From Bactericera cockerelli (taxonomy: Eukaryota > Arthropoda > Insecta > Hemiptera > Triozidae), in the NCBI GenBank assembly GCA_024516035.1, contig JAMCCL010000082.1:1-64000 (forward strand): a DNA stretch of 64,000 bases. Reading direction: 5' to 3'. This document shows positions 1 through 12,054 of this stretch, one piece after another. Position 1 is the stretch's first letter. Each line of letters starts with the position of its first letter. The notes under the pieces are model-generated. The model was given only the letters and a program-made list of their open reading frames with translations, made no database searches and was not told the origin of the DNA. A program made the position numbers and the translations under genes.

Positions 1-1437
1 CAAATCCCAATGAAGCAAACGTAAATAAACAATATTTTTTCATGCTTCTCAAAATTTGTAAAGATGACCGCGAAAGGTAGAATTCGTGATAGCTTTTGTT
101 TATCTTTTCCTACATGCAGTACATGCTTTTGTTGTTTGGTTAGAAACTAGGAAAAGGATAAAAATGTAATCTTCATATTCTGTAAGTATTCTAAAAACAA
201 AGTTTTAGATTGCAAATGAAAAAATCCAACCCAACCCAGTCTAGGTGAGATTAATACAATAAAATTCTCTGTTTATCCTACTAGGATGAGACTAAAGAGT
301 CCCTTTACTCTCCAAGTAGAATTGTTGGGATTAGGAAGGGCATTCAGTGGGTAAATATGTGCTACAACCAACCAACCATGAAATTGAACAATGCCAACAA
401 CAAGGAGAAAGTAATGTGTCATAAATGTATTTTGAATATTCCAGCTTGCAATCTCATTCATCCTACTGGTGATATAGCTGGTGCATGTATTGCTAAGGTC
501 CAAGAAGCTTCTATTAAGAGGTTGGTGGGTACATGAATATAGAATTCAGTTTTCAAAACCCAAACCATTATTTAGCCCTGTTATGTCAGACTGGTATTCA
601 GGTCATTATTGACCCGTATTTAAATAAGCAGGAAAACTAATGTTTCAAAAGATTTCTTAAGACATTTTTCTATTACCAATAGCAAGACACTCTGTTATTG
701 TATTTGGAGACAAAACAATGAAATACCACTGAGCTTTCTTCCCAATAAAAACATGAGATGGATTGTCAGCATGTCTCTATGATGTAGTTAAATGTGTTTT
801 TTTTTCAGATTGTAGCTACTACCAAAAAAGTGATCAGAACCCATAAACTAAAAAAAGCTGGAAAATCATCAGATTAAGGCCAATACTCAGATGGTCTCTC
901 ATCTAAGTTCTGCTATTTATGCTCATTAAAGCTATATATTAAAGAACTATAAAAACTCAAAGAAGAAAAATTGTTAACTGCAGTTGTTGTGGTGTCACAC
1001 CAGTTTATTTCTCATTATTGTTTGTATTTTGTAACTGTTTACAGCTAGCTAAGGAATGGTATTTTTGAAGAGACTCTCTTACTTGTGGTTTTGAAAGCTT
1101 CATTATTTTGTGGTCACTAGTACAGTCCACTCTAAATAATTCCAACTCTTTATAAATAAAAAGTTTTTTTATGTCCTTCCAACTTGGAAATATCAAGAGT
1201 TAACTGTACTTAAAGCAGGGGCTGAACAAAGTCTCACCAAGGTCCAAGTTATTGGGAAACTACTTCATAGTATAGTATAGTATAGTAGTGCTTTTTTTAG
1301 ACTGTCGGCTCGAGACAGGAAGTCCCATTACGCTAACAGTTTAATATGTCAAGAAACTCTAAAACCCTTTTACCTCTATGTCTTTGGGGCTATGTTTTAG
1401 AAATAGAGAAAAATATACCCACAGTACCCCATTAAGG
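1..1437. other. AT-rich non-coding stretch with SINE tail debris
   Basis: No coding exon is recognisable here. Positions 288-310 carry a GAGACT...AGTCCCTTTACTC segment that recurs near 5,770-5,800, 35,040-35,070 and 55,040-55,075. Positions 330-410 match the tail of the SINE at 30,690-30,780 (a TTAGGAAGGGCATYCAG motif, then an ACAATGCC motif). The rest is unassigned. Confidence 0.5.
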
Positions 1438-1797
1438 TTGATTCACACACACCTGTGACATGACAGTGTCACGTCTATGACGTGATCCCTCCGGCGAGGA
1501 AAATCAGATTCTTGTAGGAATTTGAAGGGCCCTATTCCCACTCGCCCGGCAGGTGACCATGACAGTGCAAATAGTGCTTGTACTGTGATCTGGCACATTA
1601 ATAACGGACAATATTTTTCACGGCCGGTGATTTTGATTTTACCAGTGTTTCTCTGCAATTACCAGTGTTTTCATGCAAGTGCACTGCCACTGCATGGTTG
1701 GAGCACTGACCAGTGTGAATAGCAATCACTGTGTTCACAGCCGGGATAATCACATTCTGGTTATGGAACTGCCATGTCACAGGTGTGTGTGAATCAA
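1438..1797. mobile_element. MITE with 25-bp perfect terminal inverted repeats
   Basis: The left end at 1438-1462 begins TTGATTCACACACACCTGTG and is matched in inverse at 1773-1797. The 360-bp body has no coding capacity and is more GC-rich than its surroundings. TTAAGG lies just outside both ends, but I cannot fix a clean target duplication, so the superfamily is open. Confidence 0.75.
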
Positions 1798-1986
1798 CTT
1801 TTAAGGTTGCTTTTAAATCTTAACTCGCAAGTACTTGCACCAAAAAATATCATTCTCAGCTCTAACTCAATCATGTTTGGATCATTCCTTACAGAGGGTA
1901 TCAAATTTTACAACAGCCTCCCTATTGATCTAAAATCCCTCCACCCTGAAATTCTTTAAAAGAAAAACTTTTTGATCTTATATTGT

Positions 1987-2242
1987 ACTAGCCGTTTGCC
2001 CGTGCTTTGCAACGGGACTAAATTTCAAATTTACTAAGGCATGGCCGTACTGCTGGACAGCAATGCCTTTTTGAACTTTTTATAATTTTTCTGGACAAAG
2101 CGATAATGGTTTTGGGGGGGTCAATTCTGAGACATTTTTCGCTATCTCTTACCGTTTTGGCTAAACAACTCCGGACAAACAAACAGACAAACAAACATAG
2201 GTAGGTAGGTAGTCCTTTTTTCTGTTTTATATATAGAGATTC
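1987..2242 (+). repeat. LINE/SINE 3' end of the 'TAGCCGTTTGCCCG' type
   Basis: It starts TAGCCGTTTGCCCGTGCTTT, passes through a short GGTAGGTAGGTAG run, and ends in a TATATATAG tail. This layout is typical of 5'-truncated non-LTR retrotransposon ends in arthropods, probably RTE-like. The family is inferred by style, with no reverse transcriptase sequence to confirm it. Confidence 0.5.
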
Positions 2243-4079
2243 TTTTTCTGAGATTTCAGTGTGACCTGGCTACCATACAGTCTTATCACTATACCTCACC
2301 ACTGTTTTTTTATATATATAAATGTATGTATCATTCTCATCAATTAGTCAACATTTTCCTCTGTCTTTCTACCTTGTCATCCTTCTGCTATATCTCAATT
2401 CTTAGCATTTTTCTCCTCTTTTTATTATTTGTTTTTAAAATAAGTAAATATAAATATCTAAGTTAGTTTCAAGACTAGAATAAGAAATTGTGTACATGGT
2501 AATGTAATTAAACAATAAAAATAAAAATATTATTATTATAAAAAGTTGGCATTAAAGTACAGCACTCACATTATCAACCTTTATTTTTGTTTTTTCTTTT
2601 TGTTGGTCTTCTTAATTATTTTGTTATAAATTGTTGAGTTATTTGTTTTGTTAAAAAAATTAAGTATGAATAAATAAAGACAGAAATAAAGGATTTTTTA
2701 CATTAAAAAAGTAAATGTAAAAAATGTTTTCTTTTTCAAACATTAAGCTTAGAGTAAGTTCAGAAAGAGGTTGAAATTAATCAAACATTTAGTTTGACTA
2801 GGACGTAAATCCAGTCTGGATAAATTGTTTTCTTTATTAAGTCAAAATCAAAGATTTATTTTAAGTCTCTTTTCACATCAAAATCAAGTCTGTATTATGA
2901 TAGTAAATTTCTTATTGATAAAAAGCATTATCATATTTTAGTGTCTTTTAATTTTATTAACTTCATATGATTAGGTAAATTGTTTATTTTGTTGCACAAA
3001 TCTTATTGATCTTGTGGTAGGACTTTATGTAGGACATTATTGTTATTTTCTTTTTTTACTTATTTATTTTGTCATTTGTTTGTTTTTTCTTAATTTTATA
3101 CTGTTACCATTGTACTCTGTCCTAATAAAGCATAATAAAAAAAAAGTCATCACATCTGATTTAGACAAATCTTTGTATGTATACACGTATATTAGTGTTT
3201 TACATAGGCCATTTGTAATTATTTTTAAATAAATTATGATTTAACTTTCTAATATTAGAAATTGGAAGTATTGTGTTAGCCCCCCCCCCCCCCCCTTAGC
3301 CATAATCCTGGCTATGCCCATGAGCTGTGTTATTGTGTGGTCACTAATATACCTTTAATTATTAGTTTTAGGGCTCATGATTTTAATCAAGTACTCAGGT
3401 CCTTGAGTATCAAACAAAAAATTACTCAATTAGAGAAAATCAGAAAATTACTCAATTAGTGAAAATTACTTGATTATTTGAGCATTCAAGGCTGGTGGTG
3501 GTAAGGTTCAATAGAGGTATAGTTGCCATGGATACAAAAGAAACTTTTAAATTTTTCAACCCTTCACAAAGAAAATGTAAAGCCAGTATCAGTGGAATAC
3601 ACCAGTTCTTGAACTGTCATTGAAGTGTGTTATGGTTGTTTTTGTTGTTGAAAACAGTTATTTTTCTTGAAGAATAAATTTAATATAATTATTATCTTGA
3701 AAGCTGTTGGGAAGTTTTTCAAAGTAGGATAAATTATCAAATTTTATTTGCTTCAATTTCAGTAGGTACATATAATGATATTAAAATAATGAATAATTCT
3801 TGAGATATGAGTGAGAATTCAAGAATAGGACCTACTTTTACCCCCTTTCAATGTCATGTCAGGACTGTAGTATGTTTACTAGCTCACCCCTTTCCTAAAC
3901 AAGTACCAGAAGTAATTGGCTCTGTCACCTATCACCCACTTACAACTTATTCCTGTACTGGCCTACAACCTAATGCCTGTTGAAAGTTAAATAACTAAGC
4001 AAATATAACAGTATTGAGCTCTCATGAAATGAAAGTTATTTATTTTAAACAAAAATTTCTTCTTTCTCTTTATGAACTG
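2243..4079. other. AT-rich non-coding stretch with poly-C tract
   Basis: No gene is recognised. A 16-base poly-C run lies at 3280-3295. Just before it, about 3160-3279 is a fragment of the repeat seen more fully at 23.18-23.6 kb (shared CTAATATTRGAAATYGGAAG). The rest is simple AT-rich sequence. Confidence 0.5.
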
Positions 4080-4345
4080 GGAGGGATCCTAACATGGAGG
4101 TTGCATTATTATTATACAATGCTTTGTTAGGTGTAAATGGACATTATGTACATACAAATAAATATTTTAACAATTAAAAAAAATGGAAACAATATATATA
4201 AATATACAATAAAAAATGAAAAAGAATAGAAAATATATAAAAACAAGTCCTAACTAAGGGCGGGGTTATTACCTATGGCAAACTCTTCCACCCAACCCTT
4301 TTGTCTCTCTGCATTGAGACAATCTTCAGCGGAGATACCATCCAG
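4080..4345 (-). repeat. Retroposon 3' tail of the 'GGTTGGGTGGAAGAG' family
   Basis: Read on the - strand, this has the order GGTTGGGTGGAAGAG, GGCAATAACCCCGCCC, CTAACTTAGGACTTG-like sequence, an AT-rich stretch, then an ATTATTATTA tail. The same tail occurs at 31.3-31.55, 46.43-46.63, 48.9-49.08, 55.1-55.29 and 56.17-56.37 kb. At 46.4 kb it is joined to a 5S-headed SINE, so it is a retroposon tail, possibly LINE-derived. Confidence 0.6.
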
Positions 4346-4589
4346 CTGTAGCTGTTGTGGTGCCTTTTATATTTTTTAGTCACTCACATATGGTTTTTAT
4401 GAATCTTGATTTCTTTGCACCATGGGCCATTGCACAAAGAAGCACTAATTCTACTAATAAAATTTGGAGATAAATTACAATGGCTGAGAATCCACATCAA
4501 AATAATGTAGATTTTTCTAAAATGTATCCCTGCAAAATGTAGATTTTTCTATATAATTATATATATCTTCAGGAACATTTTTTAGACTG

Positions 4590-4822
4590 TATTAATTACA
4601 AGCGGGCTGTCGCCCGCTTTGCGGGCCGAGGCATGGCCATGAAAGCAAAAAATCCTTTTTCGCCAATGGCAGGTGTTGTAGTGTAGTCTAGATTGCACAT
4701 CTACACTATAAGACAAAGCTACCTACCAAATTTCAGATTCCTAGGACTTACGGTTTGGGCTGTAGAGCGATGATCAGTCAGTGAGTGGTCAGTGACTTTG
4801 ACATTTATATATTAAGATTAAC
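4590..4822 (+). repeat. RTE-like retroposon 3' end
   Basis: It begins ACAAGCGGGCTGTCGCCCGC and ends GACATTTATATATTAAGATT. A second copy of the same unit lies inverted at 26,155-26,405 with many small differences, which shows an old dispersed family. There is no coding capacity. Confidence 0.55.
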
Positions 4823-5614
4823 AAGGATATTATTGATCAGATTGCTCTTTGATGCACAAGGTTTGGCAATTGATTTAAATAGTAAAGCTTTACATTTCGC
4901 TAGCCTTCTTTACTCTACACGTATAAATAAAAATATTCATAGAACAATTCATTAATGTGTAGATAGCTATGGTTTAGGTTGGGAGAAGGCAACTTGAGGT
5001 GGGAATCAAGCCGAGATTGACCAAATCTTTTTTGTCTAATAGCCAAAATAATACATACCTACTAAAAGTAATACAATTCAAAATTTTACTATCTGAGTGG
5101 TTGTGGCTCATGACCTGCACCATGAAAACAGGAGAAAACATATTTTTAAGAAAGCAACAATTATCATCTTTGGAAGATTTAAGTAGAGACAGCTGTTATT
5201 TATGTTATTATTTTTATGTCACAAGATGTAGTGGGTAACATCGACATTACGAGAACTATTGCTAATATCTCCAACCAACCGTCATATTTATTCCAAGCAA
5301 TCAATCTCGTAATGCCGCCACTGATTGTTGTGGACTTGTCCTCACGAGACTATTTATAGTCTCTAGGGTGGACAGAGTAGGTACAGGGCCGAAAATGTTT
5401 CTAACCCGAGTCACCTGGAGTGCAATCCGAGCATGCTATTTTGGCCAAGGTGACTATTTAGGAAGCAATTATATTGCTGAGTCTTTCAATTTGTATGGAA
5501 GATCGACATATAATATGTACGAAACAGTTGATTGTTAGAGGTCTCGTGACCAACCCCTCGACAAAACCAACCCTATTATTTTGTTATGATAACTTTATCT
5601 CAAAGATAAGAGCA

Positions 5615-5965
5615 CTCCGCTTAACATGTGGTAGGACCCGGGTTTGATCCCCAGAATCTACAAAAAATTTGTATTCATAATAACTAGGTACTTTTTTGCA
5701 TAAGAGACCATCCGATCCACTCGTCAACAGCACATAAATTAAATACAATACTCGATTTATTCTGCAAGAATGAGACTGAAGAGTCCCTTTACTCTCACAG
5801 TCTAAAGGGAAGTATTGTGTCTCTTCTCGTCCATCAGTCGGGAGGCATACCTACTATGGAGTGGTCAGGCTACAACATAGACCTCAAACGTATGCAGTCA
5901 GGAGCTACTCTTCTCACTCTTTATAGCAATGAAATAAAAAAAAAATACGCTGGGGAAACTTTCAA
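5615..5965 (+). repeat. SINE with tRNA-like head, family D (interrupted)
   Basis: The head holds a B-box-like GGGTTTGATCCCC. The body resumes after an unrelated insert with AAGTATTGTGTC..., CCATCAG..GGGAGGCATAC and a poly-A tail. Better copies lie at 55,360-55,650 and 24,736-25,000, and an inverted one at 33,455-33,740. Confidence 0.6.
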
Positions 5966-6149
5966 AGCAACCTGTAGCGTGCGGCCACTCAAGCCAGAAT
6001 GCAACTGATCTAATCAGTGATGGAGAAAGGCTTGCGATTTTGAGAAAACAATAGGTAGTAATCATAAAATCAATCACGGAGCAAGGTCGCACGCCGCAGG
6101 TTGCTTTGGAAGTTGCCTCAGTGTAAATGCTTTTTAATAATCTTAACAT

Positions 6150-6340
6150 TGAAGGCTGGTTTCACCAGCGTCAGTTGAATGCACCAGTTCTCGTAGGAGC
6201 ACCGAAGTTAAGCAACACCTAGCGAGGTGAAGACTTCGTGATATTAGCATTCCGGCCCAATCCAGGCTGGGTGAGCTTAATGAGGGTAGCAGGTTTGTAA
6301 GTTTCCAGCGAATGGAAGTACTCTTATACAGGGTGAGTTA
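6150..6340 (+). repeat. 5S-rRNA-headed SINE
   Basis: The head GTTGAATGCACCAGTTCTCG followed by CACCGAAGTTAAGCAAC matches the 5' half and box A of eukaryotic 5S rRNA. After it comes a body with CATTCCGGCCCAATCCAGGC and a TTCCAGCGAATGG tail. A true 5S gene would continue to the GGGTGACC box C, which is absent, so this is a SINE and not an rRNA gene. Related copies lie at 10.86-11.07, 46.24-46.63 and 61.4-61.67 kb. Confidence 0.8.
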
Positions 6341-6346
6341 TTTTAA

Positions 6347-6504
6347 CTCTTTGACTGCCAGAGCTAATCTTGACATGTTTCCTACCCGGCCAAACCAAAT
6401 ACGTGTACACTTCCCCTAAGTGTACTGGCACAACTCGAGTTGTGCCATGGCCGGGTGGGAAAGTGTACTGGCACAACTCGAGTTATGCCATGGCAGTCAA
6501 AGAG
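6347..6504. mobile_element. TTAA-flanked piggyBac-type MITE (158 bp)
   Basis: TTAA lies at 6343-6346 and 6505-6508. Between them the element begins CTCTTTGACTGCCA and ends with its exact inverse. Inside are two tandem units of about 36 bp built on the palindrome GGCACAACTCGAGTTGTGCC. The TTAA target and a GACTGCC-containing inverted repeat fit the piggyBac superfamily. It has no coding capacity. Confidence 0.85.
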
Positions 6505-7339
6505 TTAAGTTATGCAGTGATTTCCTTGGCCTCTGTTAGTATTCCTGAAATTGTATTCAGAGAGCATTTTCATTGCTCATGGTGACATCAAACTGATCAA
6601 TCCAGAAAATCTCTGAATAAAACTACACTGAGAAAAATAAATGAACTTTTTCCAGTTTGAAGAATTTGTGTGTTTTGGCAAGAATTCTACACTTCCTTTC
6701 ATCAAAAACTTCACTACTCAAATTTCCAATGACTATAACACAGGCATCGACCGGCGAATTGGTATCAGGACATTCTATTTTCATCAATAAAATTGATAGT
6801 ATTGTAGAGAAAAAGAAATGAAAAACAGAAAAGTGAAGAAAAAAAATATCACAAAAAGTAAACAAAATAACAATCAAGGTAGAAATCGCGAAGGACAATA
6901 TGTAAAATATTGATAAACTACACATTTTAACAGTTTGAGAAACCCTGGCGGCCATCTTTCTTTTTGATCCAATGGTATTTGCCCCAAAGATCCTCACTCG
7001 AATTTGAGGTTCTCGCTGTAGTTATTTTTTTTAAAAAACAAACCATAAAACAAACAAAGTTACTACAGAATACAGCGAGGATAGCCAAATGTGGGCCGAA
7101 AGCTATCATAGAAAAAATTGAACCCTTATGACTCCTAGGACGAAAGAAGCCTAAATTCGAATGAACCTTTTCTTTCTCGGTTTAACGGCGCTTTAACAAG
7201 GGGATAAGCCTGTCGTTCACGCTGTAGAATGAACCTTAAGGGCGGAATTAATAGACGTTTTTGTAATAACTCTGTGGCGCTAAGTCACGGATTGCATACT
7301 GTGTAAGATAGGGAAAACCGACACTTACCAACGACTTAA

Positions 7340-8342
7340 CCTTTTGCACTCCAGTGAAAAAAAATTGGAACTGCCCATACGGTCCATTGCATGTCCCACA
7401 TGCAACCATAGAAACGCCACTACACCCCAGTATAAAATTCACAAGAACAGTCCTTAAGGTCCAGTGCATGTCCCACATGCAACTATTAATAACGCTCTTA
7501 CGGTCCAGTGCATGTCCCACATGCAGGATTTCCCTCCACTTTATTCGATTTCATTTTATATTTTCCTTTAATTATCAGCCTATCAGATTTATTCTAGTCG
7601 ATTCGTGATATTCCGTAGAATATTTACGAACAAGTCAAAAGTGTCTAAAATGTAAGCCGGCTGTGTAAACAAACATTATTATCAGTGCAACCTGCGGAAG
7701 GTTGGTTCAGTGTAGTACCTGTTCTATCGTCTTTATTTCTGTGATAAAAATGTCTAAAAGAAAACTGTATAGGTATAGTTTTATAGGTAAAGAAGAAGCA
7801 AAGAAAATTCGAAATTTACTTTGTGGTAAGTAATTTATTTTCTTTATATGTTTATTTGAGGGTCAAAGATACCTCTGCAAAGTATATCTCTGTCTCTTTC
7901 TAGCACACTTGTTGACATGAGTTAGACAAAGAAAGATGATGTGTGATACAGGGTGGCGTTGTTAGCATTGATTTCACGACCTTCTTCAACACATTGTCTT
8001 TTTGTACTTCCACTACCTATCTTTATTAACAGTGTTTTATACCTAATTACTTACCCATTTTTAGCTCCCATATCGCTAATTGGGGATCTATTGTTCTTTT
8101 TACAAAGTCAAAAGTTTGGGTCATCTACAAACACCCTGTATACGAGGTCTGTAATTTGAAAGAAAAAAATCTACTGGACCGTAGCGCTTCGTTTCTTTCC
8201 GAAACAACTCGACCTGATGAACAAACAAAACAATGCATGTGGGACATGCACTGGACCTTAAGGACTGTTCTAGTGAATTTTATACTGGAGTGTAGCGGCG
8301 TTTCTATGGTTGCATGTGGGACATGCACTTGACCGTAAAAGG
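7340..8342 (+). mobile_element. piggyBac-like non-autonomous element
   Basis: TTAA target copies lie at 7336-7339 and 8343-8346. Both ends begin CCTTTT. The palindrome TGCATGTCCCACATGCA occurs at 7388, 7465 and 7509 near the left end and, as its complement, at 8234 and 8311 near the right end, a good layout for transposase-binding sites. The outer flanks at about 7240 and 8365 (ATTAATAGAC / GTCTATTAAT) suggest it landed inside an older repeat. It is about 1.0 kb long, too short for a transposase, but keeps a start-codon exon at 7750. Confidence 0.8.
7750..7825 (+). pseudogene. possible first exon of a piggyBac-type transposase
   Basis: ATG opens 25 codons (MSKRKLYRYSFIGKEEAKKI and five more) ending at a consensus GTAAGT donor at 7826. 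It is basic, as the N-termini of piggyBac-family transposases often are. No later exon is present inside the element, so this is a leftover of an internal deletion. The family assignment comes from the TTAA-flanked host element, not from the peptide itself. Confidence 0.4.
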
Positions 8343-8649
8343 TTAAGTTATTGATGTTGTCTATTAATTCCGCCCTAATTTTTATTACTGTGGGAAGAAA
8401 AATGGCAGAGTCAAGTTACCTCACATTTTTTTTAGCTGATGTTTGTGAAGTTGACAGGTAATTTCGGACTGTTAATATGCATAATAGGTAGTACAAATTT
8501 CAACAAAGCATTTTCATTCCCTCAGAGTGGGACATTTTGTACTGGATGAATAGTTTAGACTTTAGGATAACATCTTCCCATGGTAGAGGTAGCAAGAAAT
8601 CCCACGGTGATTGTTCAGGACATTCTGCATTTTGTAATTTTGTTTATCA

Positions 8650-9120
8650 TTAAGGAGCGCGGTAGCGCTCCGACCCGCCAAGTCAATCGAAATAGTTCGC
8701 GCGCTACCAAGAGTATACTATACGCGACAGCATAAGTAGCACATTTCGTGTAGTTGTAGGAGAAAAAGTACAAGTGATGGAGGAAATTGAACTACATATA
8801 CAGATTGGGGCACGATAATAGACAAGCTTTTAAAAAAGAAACATCGAAATCGTTTGAGTTAAGTTGGTCAAAAACACACTGTAAAAACGTCATTTTTTTT
8901 CAAAAAATTCTGCTTCTTCTTTGACGTTGACCGCTCTACAGCCAAAACTACTGGACCGATTTTCATGAACGATGGCTCATTTTTTTTCTTCTGGGTGGTA
9001 GGTGTGCCTTTTTATGGTTTCATTATCCCAAAAGCTACCATTTGGCCGTTAATTAGGAAAAGGATCATTTTCAGAGCTCAGAATAACATTGGAGTATAGA
9101 TATTTAATCTTGTTTATTAT
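8650..9120. repeat. dispersed repeat of the 'GACGTTGACCGCTCTACAGCC' type
   Basis: It starts near GGAGCGCGGTAGCGCTCCG and carries CTACAGCCAAAACTACTGG, then TTTTCAGAGCTCAGAAT. A second copy at 12,740-13,270 has the same block order. It has no coding capacity and its class is unknown. Confidence 0.6.
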
Positions 9121-9200
9121 GTATATACCTATTCATTCACAAACCTTTCAATCCACATGTCCCGATGTGAAATTGTATAAAGGTATACTAACCCATAAAT

Positions 9201-9490
9201 AGTCGCCGGTGCTGAGTGAGTTAGCGCGCTAAGCTTACCACGCATGGTGGCCTGTATTCGATCCCCAGCTGGGCAGGAATTTTTCTGCACTTTACTTGGG
9301 TGTTTGGGGTACACTCATACCTCGTGAGGAAAAATGAGTAGTTACTGAATAAGTAACGACCAGTGACGGCATTACCAGAGTTAAAATAAATTAATGTAAT
9401 AGAATTTGAAAAGTAAAGGAGGCTCTTAGTAATGCTGCACTACCCACAAAATTTGTGAAGAGGCCTTGTGCTTGACCATAAATAATTTCA
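9201..9490 (+). repeat. SINE with tRNA-like head, family A
   Basis: The head contains GAGTTAGCGCGCTAAGC (A-box region) and TATTCGATCCCCAGC (B box). The body has CACTCATACCTCGTGAGGAA, and the tail ends with TGAAGAGGCCTTGTGCTT. This is the most frequent SINE in the window, with at least twelve copies on both strands. Confidence 0.85.
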
Positions 9491-9895
9491 TACATACATA
9501 GCTATAATAAACCTGTAATGCCCAAGGAGTGAAAAAGACAAGATTTTTTTTTTCTTCTAAAATGTTGGTTAGGTATATTAGGTTCAAAAATGTAAAAAAA
9601 AATCTCTAGTACCCAATGTAACATAATGTATGTGTAACATGAATGTCATAAATATTTGGGGACCTTTTTAAGTGGGAAATGTAGAAGTTTCATAGAAAAC
9701 TTTGTAAAAGCCCCTACACTACCTAATACCTATTCCTAATTAGGAATGTTAGGTACATAGGAAGTGAAAGGCTTTTTCCTCCCTATCCAATTCTCTCTAG
9801 TAAATATTTCTTTCACTGGCCGCTAAAAATATTATTATACAAAGTAAAATAAATTGAAGCTTTTATATGTTGCAAACACCACGGGAATATGTCTA

Positions 9896-12050
9896 CAGTA
9901 TGTTTCAGAAAAGGTGGCCACCCCCTCGTAACTTTTGAACGCGACGGAATTTTTCAATTCTGTAAAGTCCTAGGTATAGGAAATGCCCTATGGCCCATCC
10001 TGTGGTCATATTTATTTTTGGCCCCGGTCGGCCCTTCCGGCTTTTAGGCCATATTTTTTCATTTTTCTCGCAAATTTTAAATGGAATGCTATATTTTTTA
10101 TTCCTGTTAATTAAAGTCTAAGTAAGGCTGAGTATAATGAGCTTTTAAAATTTTCAAAAACCTTATCAGGGGCGGAGCTAGTAGGGTGCAAGTTTCAAAA
10201 CTGTTACACCCTGTATTTCAGCGTTAGTTAGATTTTTTAGTACTTTTTTTATGTTCATAGGTTCAAAATATTGTTTTACACCATATGAAATCAAAAAAAT
10301 ATTCTTGTTTACTTCTAATCAGGGTCATAGTAAGGTTTTTGTAAAAGTACTTTTTTTCTCACGTCAATTTTTCCGTATATTAATGGTGTTCTCGAAAGTG
10401 GCATTTTTAGAGGTGAAAGTCTGCAGTGACATATGTTTTTTATGCTTTAAATCGAAAGAAAACTTAACGGAGAAGCGATTAAGATCATAAAAAAAGCCAT
10501 TTAACCTGCTAGTTTCTTCACGACAGTGTCCGGTAAAATGGGCGAATTTCGTATTGGATTTTTTTGTTGTTGAGGAAACACAATTGGCATAGAAAATAAA
10601 TAATACCTAATAAGGGAATAATACTTCAATTAACATAACTAAATGCGAAATTAAATGATCATTATTCCTTCTAAATCAGTGCCGGATAATTTTTTTTTTT
10701 CTCTCTCTCTTTTCCTCTTTAAAATAATTGAATTGGTTTAATTTTCACCCTCAAAAGTTTGGTACTTGACCTGGTATTTTTTTCTCTTAAATTTCGAGAT
10801 AATTAGATTTTTATTTAGAGACCTGGTATTCATTACTAGCAACACCAGTATGATTTTTTTTTTTAATTTGGGTTTAATATCGCGTTTCAACTGCATGGTC
10901 TTATCATAACGGGGGTGTTACCCTTCATTAGCAAGAAACTCACCAACCTCCTAAACACATTTATCTCACCCAGCCTGGGTTAGGCCGGAATACCAGTATC
11001 ACGAAGTCTTCTCCTCGCTAGACGTTGCTTAACTTCGGTGATCCTACAAGAATCGTTGCATTCAAAGCGCCATCGGACTGACTCCAGAATTATTGACAAT
11101 GTGTTTTCTACAGATTTTACCAACTTACCAAATAAAATTGTCTCAAGAGGGGACCCCTAGGCCGACTTTAGAAGCAGCATTATCCGATAATTATTTTTGA
11201 TACAACTTGAACTTTGAAAAGTGAAAAAAAGAGAGAGAGAAAAAAAAAAAAAATATATCCGGCACTGATTGAGAATAAATAATTTTCATTTTATTTCGCA
11301 TTTAGTTATGTTTATTGAAGTATTATTCCCTTATTAGATATTATTTATTTTCTATGCCAATTGTGTTTCCTCAACAACAACAAAAAATCCAATACGAAAT
11401 TCACCCACTTTACCGGACACTGTCGTGAAAAAACTAGCAGGTTAAATGGCTTTTTTTATGATCTTAATCGCTTCTCCGTTAAGTTTTCTTTCGATTTAAA
11501 GCATAAAAAACATATGTCACTGCAGACTTTCACCTCTAAAAATGCCAATTTCGAGAACACCATTAATATACGGAAAAATTGACGTGAGAAAAAAAATACT
11601 TTTACAAAAACCTTACTATGACCCTGATTAGAAGTAAACAAGAATATTTTTTTGATTTCATATGGTGTAAAACAATATTTTGAACCTATGAACATAAAAA
11701 GAGTACTAAAAAATCTAACTAACGCTGAAATACAGGGTGTAACAGTTTTGAAACTTGCACCCTACTAGCTCCGCCCCTGATAAGGTTTTTGAAAATTTTA
11801 AAAGCTCATTATACTCAGCCTAACTTAGACTTTAATTAACAGGAATAAAAAATATAGCATTCCATTTAAAATTCGCGAGAAAAATGAAAAAATATGGCCT
11901 AAAAGTGTGAAGGGCCGACCGGGGACAAAAATAAATATGACCACAGGATGGGCCATAGGGCACTTCCTATACCTAGGACTTTACAGAATTGAAAAATTCC
12001 TTCGCGTTCAAAAGTTACGAGGGGGTGGCCACCTTTTCTGAAACATACTG
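9896..12050. mobile_element. foldback element with about 820-bp inverted arms, mariner-like ends
   Basis: The arms at about 9,896-10,712 and 11,227-12,050 are near-identical inverted copies. Ends read CAGTATGTTTCAGAAAAGG and sit next to TA on both sides, as Tc1/mariner elements do. A 79-aa ORF appears once in each arm (10,251-10,490 and 11,456-11,695). This is a consequence of the symmetry and I do not treat it as a gene. The spacer holds a 5S-headed SINE on the - strand. Confidence 0.85.
10857..11072 (-). repeat. 5S-rRNA-headed SINE inside the foldback spacer
   Basis: On the - strand the head reads GCATTCAA-like, then CACCGAAGTTAAGCAACGTC, then CACTTCGTGATACTGG and the shared CCCAGCCTGGGTGAG block. 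The nesting shows this SINE was active after, or captured during, formation of the foldback element. Confidence 0.75.
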
Positions 12051-12054
12051 TATA

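Noticed and set aside
6623..6997. 124-codon ORF on the - strand
   Set aside because: Phenylalanine-rich low-complexity translation of A-rich DNA, with no domain and no splice or family context.
10251..11695. Two nearly identical 79-aa ORFs in opposite orientation
   Set aside because: They are mirror images in the arms of the foldback element, with no family likeness.
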